Part shown: one piece after another, positions 49,775 to 61,521 of the stretch
Numbering within the stretch: position 1 is the stretch's first letter
How the letters are laid out: each line of letters opens with the position of its first letter
Assembly: GCA_020444545.1 (NCBI GenBank)
Contig: JAHLKT010000001.1
Coordinates: 124,001 to 188,000 of the forward strand
Direction of reading: 5' to 3'
Length of the DNA stretch: 64,000 nt
From: Desulfarculaceae bacterium
GTDB taxonomy: Bacteria > Desulfobacterota > Desulfarculia > Desulfarculales > Desulfarculaceae
The notes under the pieces: model-generated
The model's database searches: none
What the model was told of the DNA's origin: nothing
Seen by the model: the letters and a program-made list of their open reading frames with translations, nothing else
Position numbers and translations under genes: made by a program

Positions 49775-50641
49775 ATGAACCATTCCCGCCATCGCCTCGC
49801 CGTCCTCTTGGTGGCCTTGGCCCTGGTCTGCCTGGGCCCGGCCTCGGCCTGGAGCCAACCCGACTACGGCGCCCTGCCGGCCCAATATGCGTCCTTGCCC
49901 AAAGAGGTGAGCAACGACCTGGGCATGGAATTCGTGCTCATTCCGCCGGGCAGCTTCATGATGGGCAGCCCGGACAGCGAGGTGGGCCACCAGCACCGGG
50001 AGGAGGAGCACAAAGTCACCCTGACCCAGCCCTTTTACATGCAGACCACCGAGGTGACGCTCAAGCAGTGGCATGAGGTCATGGGCTCCCGCTGGTTCAC
50101 CGCCAAGCGCCCCGGCGGGCCCAACTCCCCGGTGGTGCAGGTCTCCTGGTTCCAGACCCAGCAGTTCATCTACAAGCTCAACCACATGGGCAAGGCTACC
50201 TACCGTTTGCCCACCGAGGCGGAGTGGGAATACGCCGCCCGGGCGGGCAGCAAAGGCCCCTATCCCTGGGGCGACGGCATCAACTGCAACCTGGCCATGT
50301 ACGCCAACAACAGCCGCAAGACCAGCGAGTGCCAGACCTACTACGAGAAGCGGGGCCTCAAACCCGACGCCCCCGCGCCGGTCAAGAGCTTCCCGCCCAA
50401 CTCCTGGGGGCTCTACGACATGAACGGCAACGTCTGGGAGTGGGTGGCCGACTGGCTGGCCCCCTACCCCAAGGGGCCGGTGAGCGACCCCCTGGGGCCG
50501 GTGAACGGCGAGTGGCGGGTGCGCCGGGGCGGCAGCTGGTTCGGCGGCCCCCTGGTGTTGCGCTCGGCCAACCGCAACTTCGCCCACCCCGCCTCCAAGT
50601 ACGGGACCCTGGGCTTCCGCCTGGTCCGCGAGACCAAATAA
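49775..50641 (+). CDS. exported formylglycine-generating-enzyme-like (SUMF1-fold) protein
   Basis: 288 residues with a signal peptide (1-28). FGE-sulfatase domain motifs: FVLIPPGSFMMGS, TEVTLKQWHEVMG, RLPTEAEWEYAARAG, NGNVWEWVADW, RGGSWF and the C-terminal GTLGFRLVR. The catalytic Cys pair of true aerobic FGE near the RSA-N-R segment is not present (RSANRNFAHP), so it is more likely a binding or non-oxidising SUMF1-fold protein. Periplasmic or surface location. Partner unknown; no sulfatase gene lies nearby. Confidence 0.85.
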   Translation: MNHSRHRLAVLLVALALVCLGPASAWSQPDYGALPAQYASLPKEVSNDLGMEFVLIPPGSFMMGSPDSEVGHQHREEEHKVTLTQPFYMQTTEVTLKQWHEVMGSRWFTAKRPGGPNSPVVQVSWFQTQQFIYKLNHMGKATYRLPTEAEWEYAARAGSKGPYPWGDGINCNLAMYANNSRKTSECQTYYEKRGLKPDAPAPVKSFPPNSWGLYDMNGNVWEWVADWLAPYPKGPVSDPLGPVNGEWRVRRGGSWFGGPLVLRSANRNFAHPASKYGTLGFRLVRETK

Positions 50642-50656
50642 CCTCGGGCCGCCGGT

Positions 50657-51295
50657 ATGCCGGACCTCTATGTATACGTGGTGACCCACGCAACCGGGTT
50701 CGCGCCCAACCCCTTCCACGGCTTCTGCACCCTGGCTTGCTGCAAGCCGATCATTCGCCGGGTGGCCAAACCAGGTGACTATGTGGCCGGCCTCTCCCGC
50801 CGGGCTCAGGGCAACAAGCTCCTCTACGCCATGCAAGTGGAGCGAACGCTTCCCTTTGAGAAATATTGGGAAGAGTTTGAAATAAAAAAAGCGGACATGC
50901 AGTCGGACGACCCCATCCGCCGCCTGGGCGACAACATCTACAAGCCCGAAGTGAACAAGGAAACCGGCCTGACGGAGTTCACCCAACAACCCTCCATGCA
51001 TTCCAACGGGTTGGCAGAGAACCAAGCCAACAAGGCCCACGACCTTTCGGGGAAAAACGTATTGATCGCCTCCGAAGGCGCCTTCGTTTATCCGGGCCCG
51101 GAAAACCCGGTGCCCCTGAAGCAAGACCTTTACAAGGCCTTCACCCCCCTGTCGCGGGGGCATCGCTCCCGCTTCGACCGCAAGGTGATCGATTCCTTCC
51201 AAACTTTCTTTGAAGGCCTGCTCAAGACATACCGTGGCAACCAATTCGGTCTGAGCACGCAGGTCCCCAAGAAATGCACCACTTCCTGCTCCTGA
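50657..51295 (+). CDS. Nmad2-like protein (nucleotide modification associated domain 2)
   Basis: 212 residues. The N-terminus YVYVVTHATGFAPNPFHG-FCTLACCKP-IIRR, the GDYVAGL turn and YAMQVERTLPFEKYW match my recollection of the Nmad2 family, described from genomic neighbourhoods of DNA base modification enzymes. It binds or acts on modified nucleotides by inference; no enzymatic activity is known to me. Base use is visibly richer in A/T (for example 50870-50890) than flanking genes, which together with its isolated position suggests horizontal acquisition. No methyltransferase or restriction gene accompanies it here. Confidence 0.75.
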   Translation: MPDLYVYVVTHATGFAPNPFHGFCTLACCKPIIRRVAKPGDYVAGLSRRAQGNKLLYAMQVERTLPFEKYWEEFEIKKADMQSDDPIRRLGDNIYKPEVNKETGLTEFTQQPSMHSNGLAENQANKAHDLSGKNVLIASEGAFVYPGPENPVPLKQDLYKAFTPLSRGHRSRFDRKVIDSFQTFFEGLLKTYRGNQFGLSTQVPKKCTTSCS

Positions 51296-51365
51296 TCCTT
51301 GCCGTTTTGACCCAGCCTGGCCTGCACGCTACAATGAAACGTCCTTTTCACCCGGAGCGGCAGGC

Positions 51366-51818
51366 ATGATACGCAAAGCTCGCCAACAAGACGTGCGCTT
51401 CATTCACCGGCTCCTGGCCCACTACGGCGGCCAGGGAGTGCTTTTGGCCCGTCCCCTCACCGACCTCTACGAGTTCCTCAGGGACTTCGTCATCGCCGAG
51501 GACGCGGAGGGCCAGGCCGTGGGCGCCTGCGCCATGCATCTTTGCTGGGAGGATCTCTGCGAGGTGCGCTCGTTGGCGGTCTTGCCCGAGCGCCAGGGTG
51601 AGGGCTGGGGCGGCAAGCTGGTGGAGGCCTGCTGTTCCGAGGCGGTCACCCTGGGCTTCAACAAGATCTTCGCGCTGACCTACGTGCCCAAGTTCTTCGC
51701 CCACTACGGCTTCCAGGAAGTGGACAAGCAACAGTTGCCCAACAAGATCTGGGCCGACTGCCTCAACTGCGTGAAGTTCCCCGACTGCGACGAGATCGCC
51801 ATGCTGCTGGAGCTATAG
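51366..51818 (+). CDS. GNAT N-acetyltransferase, short N-acetylglutamate synthase-like
   Basis: 150 residues, one GNAT fold with the acetyl-CoA loop RQGEGWGGKLVEA. The C-terminal NKIWADCLNCVKFPDCDEIAM motif matches short bacterial ArgA-type acetyltransferases that supply N-acetylglutamate for arginine synthesis. The presence of argJ (57134-58384) in the same neighbourhood supports this role. ATG at 51366 has a GGAGCGG site; stop is 3 bases before tldE. Confidence 0.85.
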   Translation: MIRKARQQDVRFIHRLLAHYGGQGVLLARPLTDLYEFLRDFVIAEDAEGQAVGACAMHLCWEDLCEVRSLAVLPERQGEGWGGKLVEACCSEAVTLGFNKIFALTYVPKFFAHYGFQEVDKQQLPNKIWADCLNCVKFPDCDEIAMLLEL

Positions 51819-51821
51819 GCC

Positions 51822-53159
51822 ATGGAATTGGAACGCCAGATGGAGTTGGCCCGCGCGGCCTTGGACAAGAGCAAGGCCGACGCCTGGGAGATCGCGGCGG
51901 TGCACTCGCAGTCGGTGAGCATCGGGGTGCGCGGCGCCGAGGTGGACAAGTTCCAGGAGTCCACCTCCAGCGGCCTGGCCCTGCGGGTCATCGCGGAGGG
52001 CCGCCCGGGCTTCGCCTACGTCATCGGCGGCGACCCGGCGGGCATCGAGCGCGCGGCCGACGAGGCTCTGGCCTCGGCCGCGGCCAGCGACCCGGAGCCG
52101 GGCTTCAGCCTGGCCGCGCCGGTGGCCGATCCGCCCCAAGTGGAGGTTTTCGACCCCGAGCTGGCCGCCGAGCCGGTGGAGGACAAGGTGGCCAAGGCCA
52201 AGGAGCTGGCCGCCGCCGCCTTGGCCGCCGATTCCCGCGTGGTGCACGTGCAGCCGGCCGAGTACGGCTCGGCGGTGTCCACGGTGCGCCTGTGGTCTAG
52301 TGAGGGCCTGGATTTCACCCACCAAGGCACCAACGTCTCGGCCGGGGCCCTGGCCATGGCCGCCGAAAACGGCGAGCAGGAGATGGGCTGGGACAGTCAC
52401 AGCGCCCGCTTCCTCTCCGAGATCGACTGCCAGGCCTTGGGGGCCGAGGCGGGCCGCCGCGCGGCGGCCTTCCTGGGCGCGCGCCCGGTGCCCGACGGCC
52501 GCTACGACGTGATCCTGGACAACGAGGTGGCGGTGCAGTTTTTGGGCCTGTTGGCCGCCTCGCTGCAAGGCGACAGCCTGCTCAAGGGCCGCTCCCTGCT
52601 GGCCGGGCGCGAAAGCCAGGAAATAATCAGCCCCCTGGTGAGCATCATCGACGACGGGCTCTACCCCCGGGGCCTGGGCTCCGGCTCCCTGGACGACGAG
52701 GGCACCCCCATGGCCAAGAAGGTCCTGGTGGAGCGCGGGGTGCTCCGGGGCTTCATCTACGACCGCCTATGGGGCGCCCGCGCCGGACAACAGAGCACGG
52801 GCAACGGCATGCGCGGCTCGCTCAAGGGCCCTCCCGGGGTGGGCTTTAGCAACCTCTACATAGAGCCGGGCGAGCTGAGCCAGACCGGGCTGGAGGCCGA
52901 GATGGGCCGGGGCCTGGTCATCTGCGAGATCATGGGCGGCCACACCGCCGACCCGGTGAGCGGCGAGTTCAGCTTCGGCGCCTCGGGCTTTTTAGTGGAA
53001 AACGGGGCCCGGGTGCGCCCGGTGAAGTCCATCGCCATCGCGGGCCAGGCCCTGGAGCTTTTCGGGTCGGTGGCCGCGGTGGGCTCGGACCTCAAGTTCT
53101 CGGGCCGCGAGGGCTCGCCCAGCCTGCTGCTCAAGGGACTTTCGGTCAGCGGGGCCTAG
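51822..53159 (+). CDS. pmbA: TldD/PmbA family metallopeptidase subunit (TldE/PmbA-like)
   Basis: 445 residues; predicted non-catalytic partner (TldE) or, alternatively, homologue of TldD. Visible family motifs are GVRGAEVDKFQESTSSGLALRV near the N-terminus, and DDEGTPMAKKVLVERGVLRGF and GELSQTGLEAEMGRGL toward the end. The HExxxH zinc motif of catalytic TldD is not seen, which favours the PmbA/TldE side. Involved in other bacteria in processing of unfolded proteins or peptides. Follows the GNAT gene directly; no TldD partner is in the window. Confidence 0.88.
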   Translation: MELERQMELARAALDKSKADAWEIAAVHSQSVSIGVRGAEVDKFQESTSSGLALRVIAEGRPGFAYVIGGDPAGIERAADEALASAAASDPEPGFSLAAPVADPPQVEVFDPELAAEPVEDKVAKAKELAAAALAADSRVVHVQPAEYGSAVSTVRLWSSEGLDFTHQGTNVSAGALAMAAENGEQEMGWDSHSARFLSEIDCQALGAEAGRRAAAFLGARPVPDGRYDVILDNEVAVQFLGLLAASLQGDSLLKGRSLLAGRESQEIISPLVSIIDDGLYPRGLGSGSLDDEGTPMAKKVLVERGVLRGFIYDRLWGARAGQQSTGNGMRGSLKGPPGVGFSNLYIEPGELSQTGLEAEMGRGLVICEIMGGHTADPVSGEFSFGASGFLVENGARVRPVKSIAIAGQALELFGSVAAVGSDLKFSGREGSPSLLLKGLSVSGA

Positions 53160-53246
53160 GGCCTCCGGCGGCATCCTCGGGCCTAATCGCCGGAATATAA
53201 TGACAATTTTGTAATGACAGCCCACGGGTCGGGCTTATTCTCTGGG

Positions 53247-53275
53247 TTGACTCTGCCCGTGCATCATGATAAAGG
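53247..53275 (+). promoter_or_regulatory. sigma-70-type promoter of the M23 peptidase gene
   Basis: TTGACT (53247-53252), 17-base spacer, TAAAGG (53270-53275), about 72 bases before the GTG start at 53348. Confidence 0.5.
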
Positions 53276-53347
53276 TGCTGGAACGTTTTTTGTGAGTCTA
53301 TTCTCCGGGTGGTCCACCCGGTCACCGGCCCCTCAGTAAGGTAAGAC

Positions 53348-54259
53348 GTGGCCAAAAAAATCACTCTCTTGATCTTCTCGGAAGAGGGGTGCGACCGAGT
53401 CAAACGGTTGCGCTTTCCCCGGGCCTTTCTTCCCGTCTTCCTCGTTGCCTTGGCCGCTTCTTTGGCGTTTGCCGCTTATTGGTTCAGTGAGTATTACGGC
53501 GCGGTGGGCCAGATGCCCAGCTTGCAGGCCTATCACCTGCAAAGCCAGCGCCAGCAGGCCCAGATACAGGCCTTTGCCGATCGCCTGGAAGAGCTCAAGG
53601 GCCAGGTGGCCCGCTTGCGCGGCTTCAACGAACGCCTCCGGGTGATGGCCAACCTGGACAAGCCCGGCGCCCAGGAAGAGATCTTCGGCGTGGGCGGCCG
53701 CGAAGGCACCACCAGCGGCGCGGGCATACGCCTGGCCACCACCAGCGCCGAGCGCCGCTTGCAGGTGTTGCAGCGCGATCTGGACCGCCTGAGCGCCGCC
53801 AGCGAGGCCGAGCGCCAGATGCAACAGCACCTGGCCGCCTTCCTGCACGAGCGCCGCTCCATCCTGGCGGCCACGCCCTCCATCTGGCCGGTGCGCGGCT
53901 GGGTCACATCGGGCTACGGACGCCGCATCTCTCCCTTCAGCAAGACCAGCCAGTTCCACGCGGGCCTGGACATCTCCACCCGGCGGGGCACCCCCATCGT
54001 GGCCCCGGCCCCCGGCGTGGTCACCTTCGCGGGTCGCGAGGGCGGCTTTGGGCGCATGTTGGCCATCAACCATGGCCACGGCATCGTCACCCGCTACGCG
54101 CATTTGAACAAGATCAAGGTGAAAGCCGGCCAAAAGGTGGCCCGGGGCGATGCCATCGCCACGGTGGGCAGCACCGGCCGCTCCACCGGCCCTCACCTGC
54201 ACTACGAAGTCCTGTTGTCGGGAGTGCCCACCAACCCAATGTATTACATCCTGAATTAA
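53348..54259 (+). CDS. M23 (LytM) family peptidoglycan endopeptidase
   Basis: 303 residues: short basic N-terminus, one membrane anchor (about 24-44), coiled-coil region (about 60-175) and a C-terminal M23 domain. Zinc ligands: His204 and Asp208 (FHAGLD) and His285, with catalytic His283 (PHLHYE). All are intact, so it is likely active, cutting peptide cross-links in the periplasm, perhaps under EnvC-like coiled-coil control. GTG start at 53348. Followed by a hairpin/T-tail and secA. Confidence 0.93.
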   Translation: MAKKITLLIFSEEGCDRVKRLRFPRAFLPVFLVALAASLAFAAYWFSEYYGAVGQMPSLQAYHLQSQRQQAQIQAFADRLEELKGQVARLRGFNERLRVMANLDKPGAQEEIFGVGGREGTTSGAGIRLATTSAERRLQVLQRDLDRLSAASEAERQMQQHLAAFLHERRSILAATPSIWPVRGWVTSGYGRRISPFSKTSQFHAGLDISTRRGTPIVAPAPGVVTFAGREGGFGRMLAINHGHGIVTRYAHLNKIKVKAGQKVARGDAIATVGSTGRSTGPHLHYEVLLSGVPTNPMYYILN

Positions 54260-54287
54260 TCAGCAGGAACGTGTAGTTATGGTTCTT

Positions 54288-54322
54288 CCCGGCGCGAGGG
54301 CTCGCGTCGGGATTTGCTTTTT
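54288..54322 (+). terminator. terminator after the M23 peptidase gene
   Basis: CCCGGCGCGAG-GG-CTCGCGTCGGG followed by ATTTGCTTTTT: an 8-9-bp GC stem (with one G-T pair) and a T-rich tail, 28 bases after the M23 stop. Confidence 0.7.
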
Positions 54323-54348
54323 CGGCCTTTAGGACCACAATAGGAACC

Positions 54349-56970
<2,622 letters not shown>

Positions 56971-56996
56971 GCCCCCGGCTTTAAGCGAGCTTACAG

Positions 56997-57026
56997 CCCG
57001 GCCGCCCCGCGCGGCCGGGTTTTTTT
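56997..57026 (+). terminator. intrinsic terminator of secA
   Basis: CCCGGCCG, 7-base loop, CGGCCGGG, then seven T residues; 27 bases after the secA stop. Confidence 0.93.
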
Positions 57027-57133
57027 GCGCCTGATTGGGCGCATCCTGAAATGGGCGCGCCTCCCGTCCTGTGGTATATGTCCAGGCGAACCACCCTCCC
57101 CGCCGGGGAAGGCAGCCGAAGGAGACAAGCGCC

Positions 57134-58384
57134 ATGGACCAGCTTCCCGATCTGGGCGACGCCCCGCTCAAGGAAAACCACGAGGTAAAGGCCGTGGTGG
57201 ACGGTTTTTCGGCCGCCGCCGCTCCGGCGGGCCTGCGCAAGGACGGGCGGGCCGACCTGGCCCTCATCGCCGCCGACCAGGCGGTGAGCGCGGCCGGGGT
57301 TTTCACCACCAACAAGCTGGCCGCCGCGCCGGTGCAGGTGAGCCGCAAGCACGTGGCCTCGGGCCGGGCGCGGGCCATCCTGGCCAACAGCGGCGGGGCC
57401 AACGCCTCCACCGGCGAGCCCGGCCTGGTGGCCTGCAACTCCACCTGCGCGGCGGTGGCCGCAGCCCTGGGCTGCTCGGCGGAGGAAGTTCTGCCATGCT
57501 CCACCGGGGTCATCGGCCTGGTGCTGGACGACAAGAAAGTCAACGCGGTGGTGCCCGATCTGGCCGCCAACCTGAAGCCCGAGGGCCTGCCCGAGGCGGC
57601 CGGGGCCTTCATGACCACCGACGCCTTCAAGAAGATGGCCATGCGCGAGGCTTTGGTGGGCGGGGTCAACACCCGGGTGGTGGGCATGGCCAAGGGCGCG
57701 GGCATGATCCGGCCGGACATGGCCACCATGCTCTGCTTCGTGCTCACCGACGCGGCCGCCTCGCCCGAGGCGCTCAAGGAAATATTGGCCGAGGCGGTGG
57801 AGCAGAGCTTCAACCGCATCAGCGTGGACGGCGACACCTCCACCAACGACACGGTGCTCCTGTTGGCCAGCGGCAAGGCAAATAATGCCGAGCTGACCCC
57901 CGGCGATCCGGACCTGGCCTGGCTGGGCGGCGCGGTCACCGCCGTGTGCCAGGAGCTGGCCGCCATGGTGGTCTCCGACGGCGAGGGCGCGGGCCATCTG
58001 GTCCGGGTGCGGGTCACTGGCGCGGCCTCGGCCGCCCAGGCCCGGGGCCTGGCCTATGCCCTGGCCCATTCGCTGTTGGTAAAGACCGCGCTGACCGGCG
58101 GGGACCCCAACTGGGGCCGGATTCTATCCACCGCCGGGGCCCACGCCGCGCGGGAGGGACACCCCTTCGAGGCTGAGAAAACGGCTATTTACATGGGCAA
58201 CGTGGCCGTGGCCAAGGGCGGAGTGGCCACCGGAGCCGAGGCCGAGGCCCAGGCAGTGAAGGTCATGGCCCGGCCGCGCTACGAGATGCGCCTGGAGCTG
58301 GGGCTGGGTAATGAGGAGCACTGGCTGCTCACCACCGACCTCACCAAGGACTACGTGGACCTAAACGCGGACTATCGTTCCTGA
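57134..58384 (+). CDS. argJ: bifunctional ornithine acetyltransferase / N-acetylglutamate synthase
   Basis: Arginine biosynthesis enzyme that transfers acetyl from acetylornithine to glutamate. 416 residues. The autoprocessing site is KGAGMIRPDMA-TMLCF, with Thr198 as the N-terminal nucleophile of the beta chain; NSGGANAST and GGDPNWGRI are conserved. The ATG at 57134 has AAGGAG 9 bases upstream; an in-frame extension to 57071 has no homology. Whether it is mono- or bifunctional is not decidable; the ArgA-like GNAT at 51366 hints at acetyl-recycling with priming from there. Confidence 0.95.
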   Translation: MDQLPDLGDAPLKENHEVKAVVDGFSAAAAPAGLRKDGRADLALIAADQAVSAAGVFTTNKLAAAPVQVSRKHVASGRARAILANSGGANASTGEPGLVACNSTCAAVAAALGCSAEEVLPCSTGVIGLVLDDKKVNAVVPDLAANLKPEGLPEAAGAFMTTDAFKKMAMREALVGGVNTRVVGMAKGAGMIRPDMATMLCFVLTDAAASPEALKEILAEAVEQSFNRISVDGDTSTNDTVLLLASGKANNAELTPGDPDLAWLGGAVTAVCQELAAMVVSDGEGAGHLVRVRVTGAASAAQARGLAYALAHSLLVKTALTGGDPNWGRILSTAGAHAAREGHPFEAEKTAIYMGNVAVAKGGVATGAEAEAQAVKVMARPRYEMRLELGLGNEEHWLLTTDLTKDYVDLNADYRS

Positions 58385-58414
58385 ATCGCAAACCAAGCGC
58401 CACGGGAAACCCAT

Positions 58415-58434
58415 GGGGCCGCCCTTGCGGCCCC
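58415..58434 (+). other. stem-loop after argJ
   Basis: GGGGCCGC-CCTT-GCGGCCCC, a perfect 8-bp stem 30 bases after the argJ stop. No T-run follows, so it is at best a weak terminator or a stability element. Confidence 0.5.
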
Positions 58435-58570
58435 GGGGGGCCTGTGATATTCTTCTGCGGTTCATAACTACACACGCCTTTCCGGGGCGGGGCCAGGTGC
58501 CGGCCATGGCGGCCGGTGGGTTCGCCCACTCAACGGGAGGCGGAGGCAAAACCGAAATTGGAGGAGAGTC

Positions 58571-59518
58571 ATGGCCTATGTGACCATGCGTGAGCTTTTG
58601 GAGGCCGGCGTCCACTTCGGCCACCAGACCGGCCGCTGGAACCCCAAGATGAAGCCTTACATCTTCGGGGCCCGCAACGGCATCCACATCATCGACCTGC
58701 AGCAGACCGTAGTCTACTTCCGCAAAGCTTATGACTTCGTGGTCAAGTCCGTGGCCAAGGGCGGCGAGGTGCTCTTCGTGGGCACCAAGCGCCAGGCGGC
58801 GGACATCATCACCGAAGAGGCCGAGCGCTGCGGCATGTATTACGTCAACCACCGCTGGCTGGGCGGCATGCTCACCAACTACCAGACCATCAAGCGTTCG
58901 GTAGAGCGCTACAAGTGGCTGGAAGGCATCGTGGAAGACGGCACCATCGAGAACTATCCCAAGAAGGAGGCCATGGGCCTCCGGCGCGAGCTGGCCAAGC
59001 TGGAGCGCAACCTGGGCGGCATCAAGGACATGGGCAAGCTGCCCTCCGCCGTGGTGATCGTGGATATCAAGAAAGAAAAGATCGCGGTCAACGAAGCCCG
59101 CCGCCTCAAGATTCCCATCGTGGCCATGGTGGACACCAACTGCGACCCCGAGGGCATCGACTACCTCATCCCGGGCAACGACGACGCCATCCGGGCCATC
59201 CGCCTGATCTCCGGCGCCTTGGCCACGGCCGCCAACGAGGGCATGGCCCTGCGCGAGCAGCGCGGCGGCGCCCGCGAGGCCGAGGACGTGCAGATGCCCA
59301 AGGACATGCCCGAGCTGACCGTGGGCCGCCCCGAGGAACAGGAAGGCCCCGAGGTGGTGGTGATCCGCAAGGAAAAGACCGAGGCCGTGGAGGCCAAGAA
59401 AGAGATCGCCGAGGCCGAGGCCGAGGTCGAGGCCAAGCCGGAGCCCGAAGCCGAGGCCAAGCCCGAGCCCAAGGCCGAGGCCGAGGCCGCCGCGAGCGAG
59501 GAAAAGCCCGAGGCCTAA
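58571..59518 (+). CDS. rpsB: 30S ribosomal protein S2
   Basis: 315 residues; the S2 core (1-235: [44 protein letters not shown]) is followed by an 80-residue acidic tail of Glu/Ala/Pro/Lys (about 240-315), so the protein is about 70 residues longer than usual. GGAGGAG precedes the ATG by 4 bases. First gene of the rpsB-tsf-pyrH-frr-uppS-cdsA-dxr cluster. The tail resembles the IF-2 linker and NusA tail in this genome. Confidence 0.96.
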   Translation: MAYVTMRELLEAGVHFGHQTGRWNPKMKPYIFGARNGIHIIDLQQTVVYFRKAYDFVVKSVAKGGEVLFVGTKRQAADIITEEAERCGMYYVNHRWLGGMLTNYQTIKRSVERYKWLEGIVEDGTIENYPKKEAMGLRRELAKLERNLGGIKDMGKLPSAVVIVDIKKEKIAVNEARRLKIPIVAMVDTNCDPEGIDYLIPGNDDAIRAIRLISGALATAANEGMALREQRGGAREAEDVQMPKDMPELTVGRPEEQEGPEVVVIRKEKTEAVEAKKEIAEAEAEVEAKPEPEAEAKPEPKAEAEAAASEEKPEA

Positions 59519-59541
59519 TCTTCTGTTTGTCTTGAAGCAAG

Positions 59542-59569
59542 GCGGGCCCGCCGAAAGGGGTGGGCCCGC
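59542..59569 (+). other. stem-loop between rpsB and tsf
   Basis: GCGGGCCCGCC, 6-base loop, GGTGGGCCCGC (10-11 pairs), followed by a loose T-containing stretch (TAGCCATAGTTTTAG). A partial terminator or processing element that would set the S2:EF-Ts ratio is possible. Confidence 0.6.
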
Positions 59570-59600
59570 TAGCCATAGTTTTAGTAAGGAGTAGATCGCC

Positions 59601-60200
59601 GTGAACATCACCGCCGCCATGGTCAAAGAGTTGCGCGATAAAACCAACGCGGGCATGATGGATTGCAAGAAAGCCCTGGGCGAGTGTGACGGGGACATGG
59701 AAAAGGCCGTCGACTGGCTGCGCCAGAAGGGCCTGTCCGTGGCCGCCAAGCGCGCCGGCCGCACCGCCAGCGAGGGTCAGATCGCCAGCTACATTCACGC
59801 CGGCGGTAAGCTGGGCGTGATGGTCGAGGTCAACTGCGAGACCGACTTCACCGGCAAGACCGAGGAGTTCGGCGCCTTTGCCAAGGACCTGGCCATGCAC
59901 ATCGCCGCGGCCAACCCCCTCTGCGTCAGCGAGGAAGATCTCCCGGCCGAGGTGGTGGAGCGCGAGCGCGAGGTTTACAAGGCCCAGGCCATGGAGCAGG
60001 GTAAGCCGGAGAACATCGCCGAGAAGATGGTCGTCGGCAAGATGAAGAAGTTCGTGTCCGAGAGCTGCCTGATGAGCCAGGCCTTCGTCAAGGACACCGA
60101 CCTGACCATCGAAGACCTGGTGAACGAGCTTCGGGCCAAGACCGGCGAGAACATTCAGATCCGGCGCTTCTCCCGCTTCGTGTTGGGCGAGGAGAGCTAA
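59601..60200 (+). CDS. tsf: elongation factor Ts
   Basis: Guanine nucleotide exchange factor for EF-Tu. 199 residues, the short form: UBA-like N-domain ([20 protein letters not shown]), then EF-Tu-contacting [13 protein letters not shown], and a single C-terminal dimerisation-type half. GTG start at 59601 with AAGGAG 9 bases upstream. Between rpsB and pyrH as in most bacteria. Confidence 0.96.
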   Translation: MNITAAMVKELRDKTNAGMMDCKKALGECDGDMEKAVDWLRQKGLSVAAKRAGRTASEGQIASYIHAGGKLGVMVEVNCETDFTGKTEEFGAFAKDLAMHIAAANPLCVSEEDLPAEVVEREREVYKAQAMEQGKPENIAEKMVVGKMKKFVSESCLMSQAFVKDTDLTIEDLVNELRAKTGENIQIRRFSRFVLGEES

Positions 60201-60219
60201 GCCGGTCCGGGAGGACAAC

Positions 60220-60939
60220 GTGAGCCCCAGCCCCGCCTACGGTAGGGTACTTTTAAAGCTTTCCGGCGAAGCCCTGATGGGCGAAGCCTCCTTCGGCATC
60301 TCGCTGGAGGTTTTGGACTACGTGGCCGGAGAGGTGAGAAAAGCCCACGAACTGGGCGTGCAGCTCGGCGTGGTGCTGGGCGGGGGCAACATCTTCCGGG
60401 GAGTGAGCGCCAGCGCGGCCAAGATGGACCGGGTGCAGGCCGACAACATGGGCATGTTGGCCACGGTGTTCAACTCCATCGCCTTGCAGGACGCCCTGGA
60501 GCGCCTGGGGGTGCCCACCCGGGTGATGACCGCCATCACCATGCCCCAGGTGGCCGAGCCCTACATCCGCCGCCGCGCCATCCGCCACCTGGAAAAGGGG
60601 CGGGTGGTCATCTGCGGGGCGGGGACCGGCAACCCCTACTTCAGCACCGACACCGCCGCCGCCCTGCGCGCGCAGGAGATCGGGGCCGAGGTGCTCCTGA
60701 AAGCCACCAAGGTCGACGGCATCTACGATTCCGATCCGGTCACCCACCCCGAGGCGGTCAAGTATCCCACCGTGACCTACGACCAGGTGCTGGCCGAGCA
60801 CCTGAAGGTCATGGACTCCACGGCCATCAGCCTGGCGGGGGACAACAAGCTGCCGGTTATCGTTTTCAACCTTCTGGAGCCCGACAACATCAAGCGGGTG
60901 CTGCTGGGCGAAGCGGTGGGCTCCCGGGTGGAGGTATAG
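60220..60939 (+). CDS. pyrH: UMP kinase
   Basis: Phosphorylates UMP to UDP; amino-acid-kinase fold hexamer. 239 residues with [22 protein letters not shown], and the [17 protein letters not shown] motif. GTG start at 60220 with GGAGG 5 bases upstream. Followed 2 bases later by frr. Confidence 0.96.
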   Translation: MSPSPAYGRVLLKLSGEALMGEASFGISLEVLDYVAGEVRKAHELGVQLGVVLGGGNIFRGVSASAAKMDRVQADNMGMLATVFNSIALQDALERLGVPTRVMTAITMPQVAEPYIRRRAIRHLEKGRVVICGAGTGNPYFSTDTAAALRAQEIGAEVLLKATKVDGIYDSDPVTHPEAVKYPTVTYDQVLAEHLKVMDSTAISLAGDNKLPVIVFNLLEPDNIKRVLLGEAVGSRVEV

Positions 60940-60941
60940 CC

Positions 60942-61499
60942 ATGATTGAAGACGCCAAAAAAGAAGCCAAAGATCTGATGGACAAGGCCATCGAGGCCTT
61001 GAACCGCGACTTCAAGCGGGTGCGCACCGGACGGGCCTCGGTCTCGCTGTTGGACGGGGTACGGGCCGACTATTACGGCGCGCCCACCCCGCTGAACCAG
61101 ATGGCCAGTGTTTCGGTGCCCGAGCCCCGGCTGATCCTCATCCAGCCCTGGGACCCCAGCTCTTGCGGCGCCATCGAAAAGGCGATCCTCAAGAGTGACC
61201 TGGGCCTGACCCCGGCCAACGACGGCAAGGTGGTGCGCATCGCCATCCCGGCCCTGACCGAAGAGCGCCGCAAGGAGCTGGTCAAGGTGGTCAAGAAGAT
61301 GGGCGAGGAGACCAAGGTGGCCATCCGCAACGCCCGCCGCGAGGCCAACGACATCCTGAAGGAGTTCAAGAAGGAAGGCGAAATCAGCGAGGACGACGCC
61401 TTCCGGGGCCAGGACGAGGTGCAGAAGATCACCGACGACTTCGTGGCCAAGGTGGACGAGCTCCTGGAAGAGAAGGAAAAGGAGATCCTGGAGTTTTAG
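60942..61499 (+). CDS. frr: ribosome recycling factor
   Basis: Splits post-termination ribosomes with EF-G. 185 residues, exactly the family length, with [13 protein letters not shown] near the N-terminus and the C-terminal coiled helix ([14 protein letters not shown]). Standard place after pyrH. Confidence 0.97.
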   Translation: MIEDAKKEAKDLMDKAIEALNRDFKRVRTGRASVSLLDGVRADYYGAPTPLNQMASVSVPEPRLILIQPWDPSSCGAIEKAILKSDLGLTPANDGKVVRIAIPALTEERRKELVKVVKKMGEETKVAIRNARREANDILKEFKKEGEISEDDAFRGQDEVQKITDDFVAKVDELLEEKEKEILEF

Positions 61500-61521
61500 G
61501 CCGCCGGGCCGAGCCGCGATC

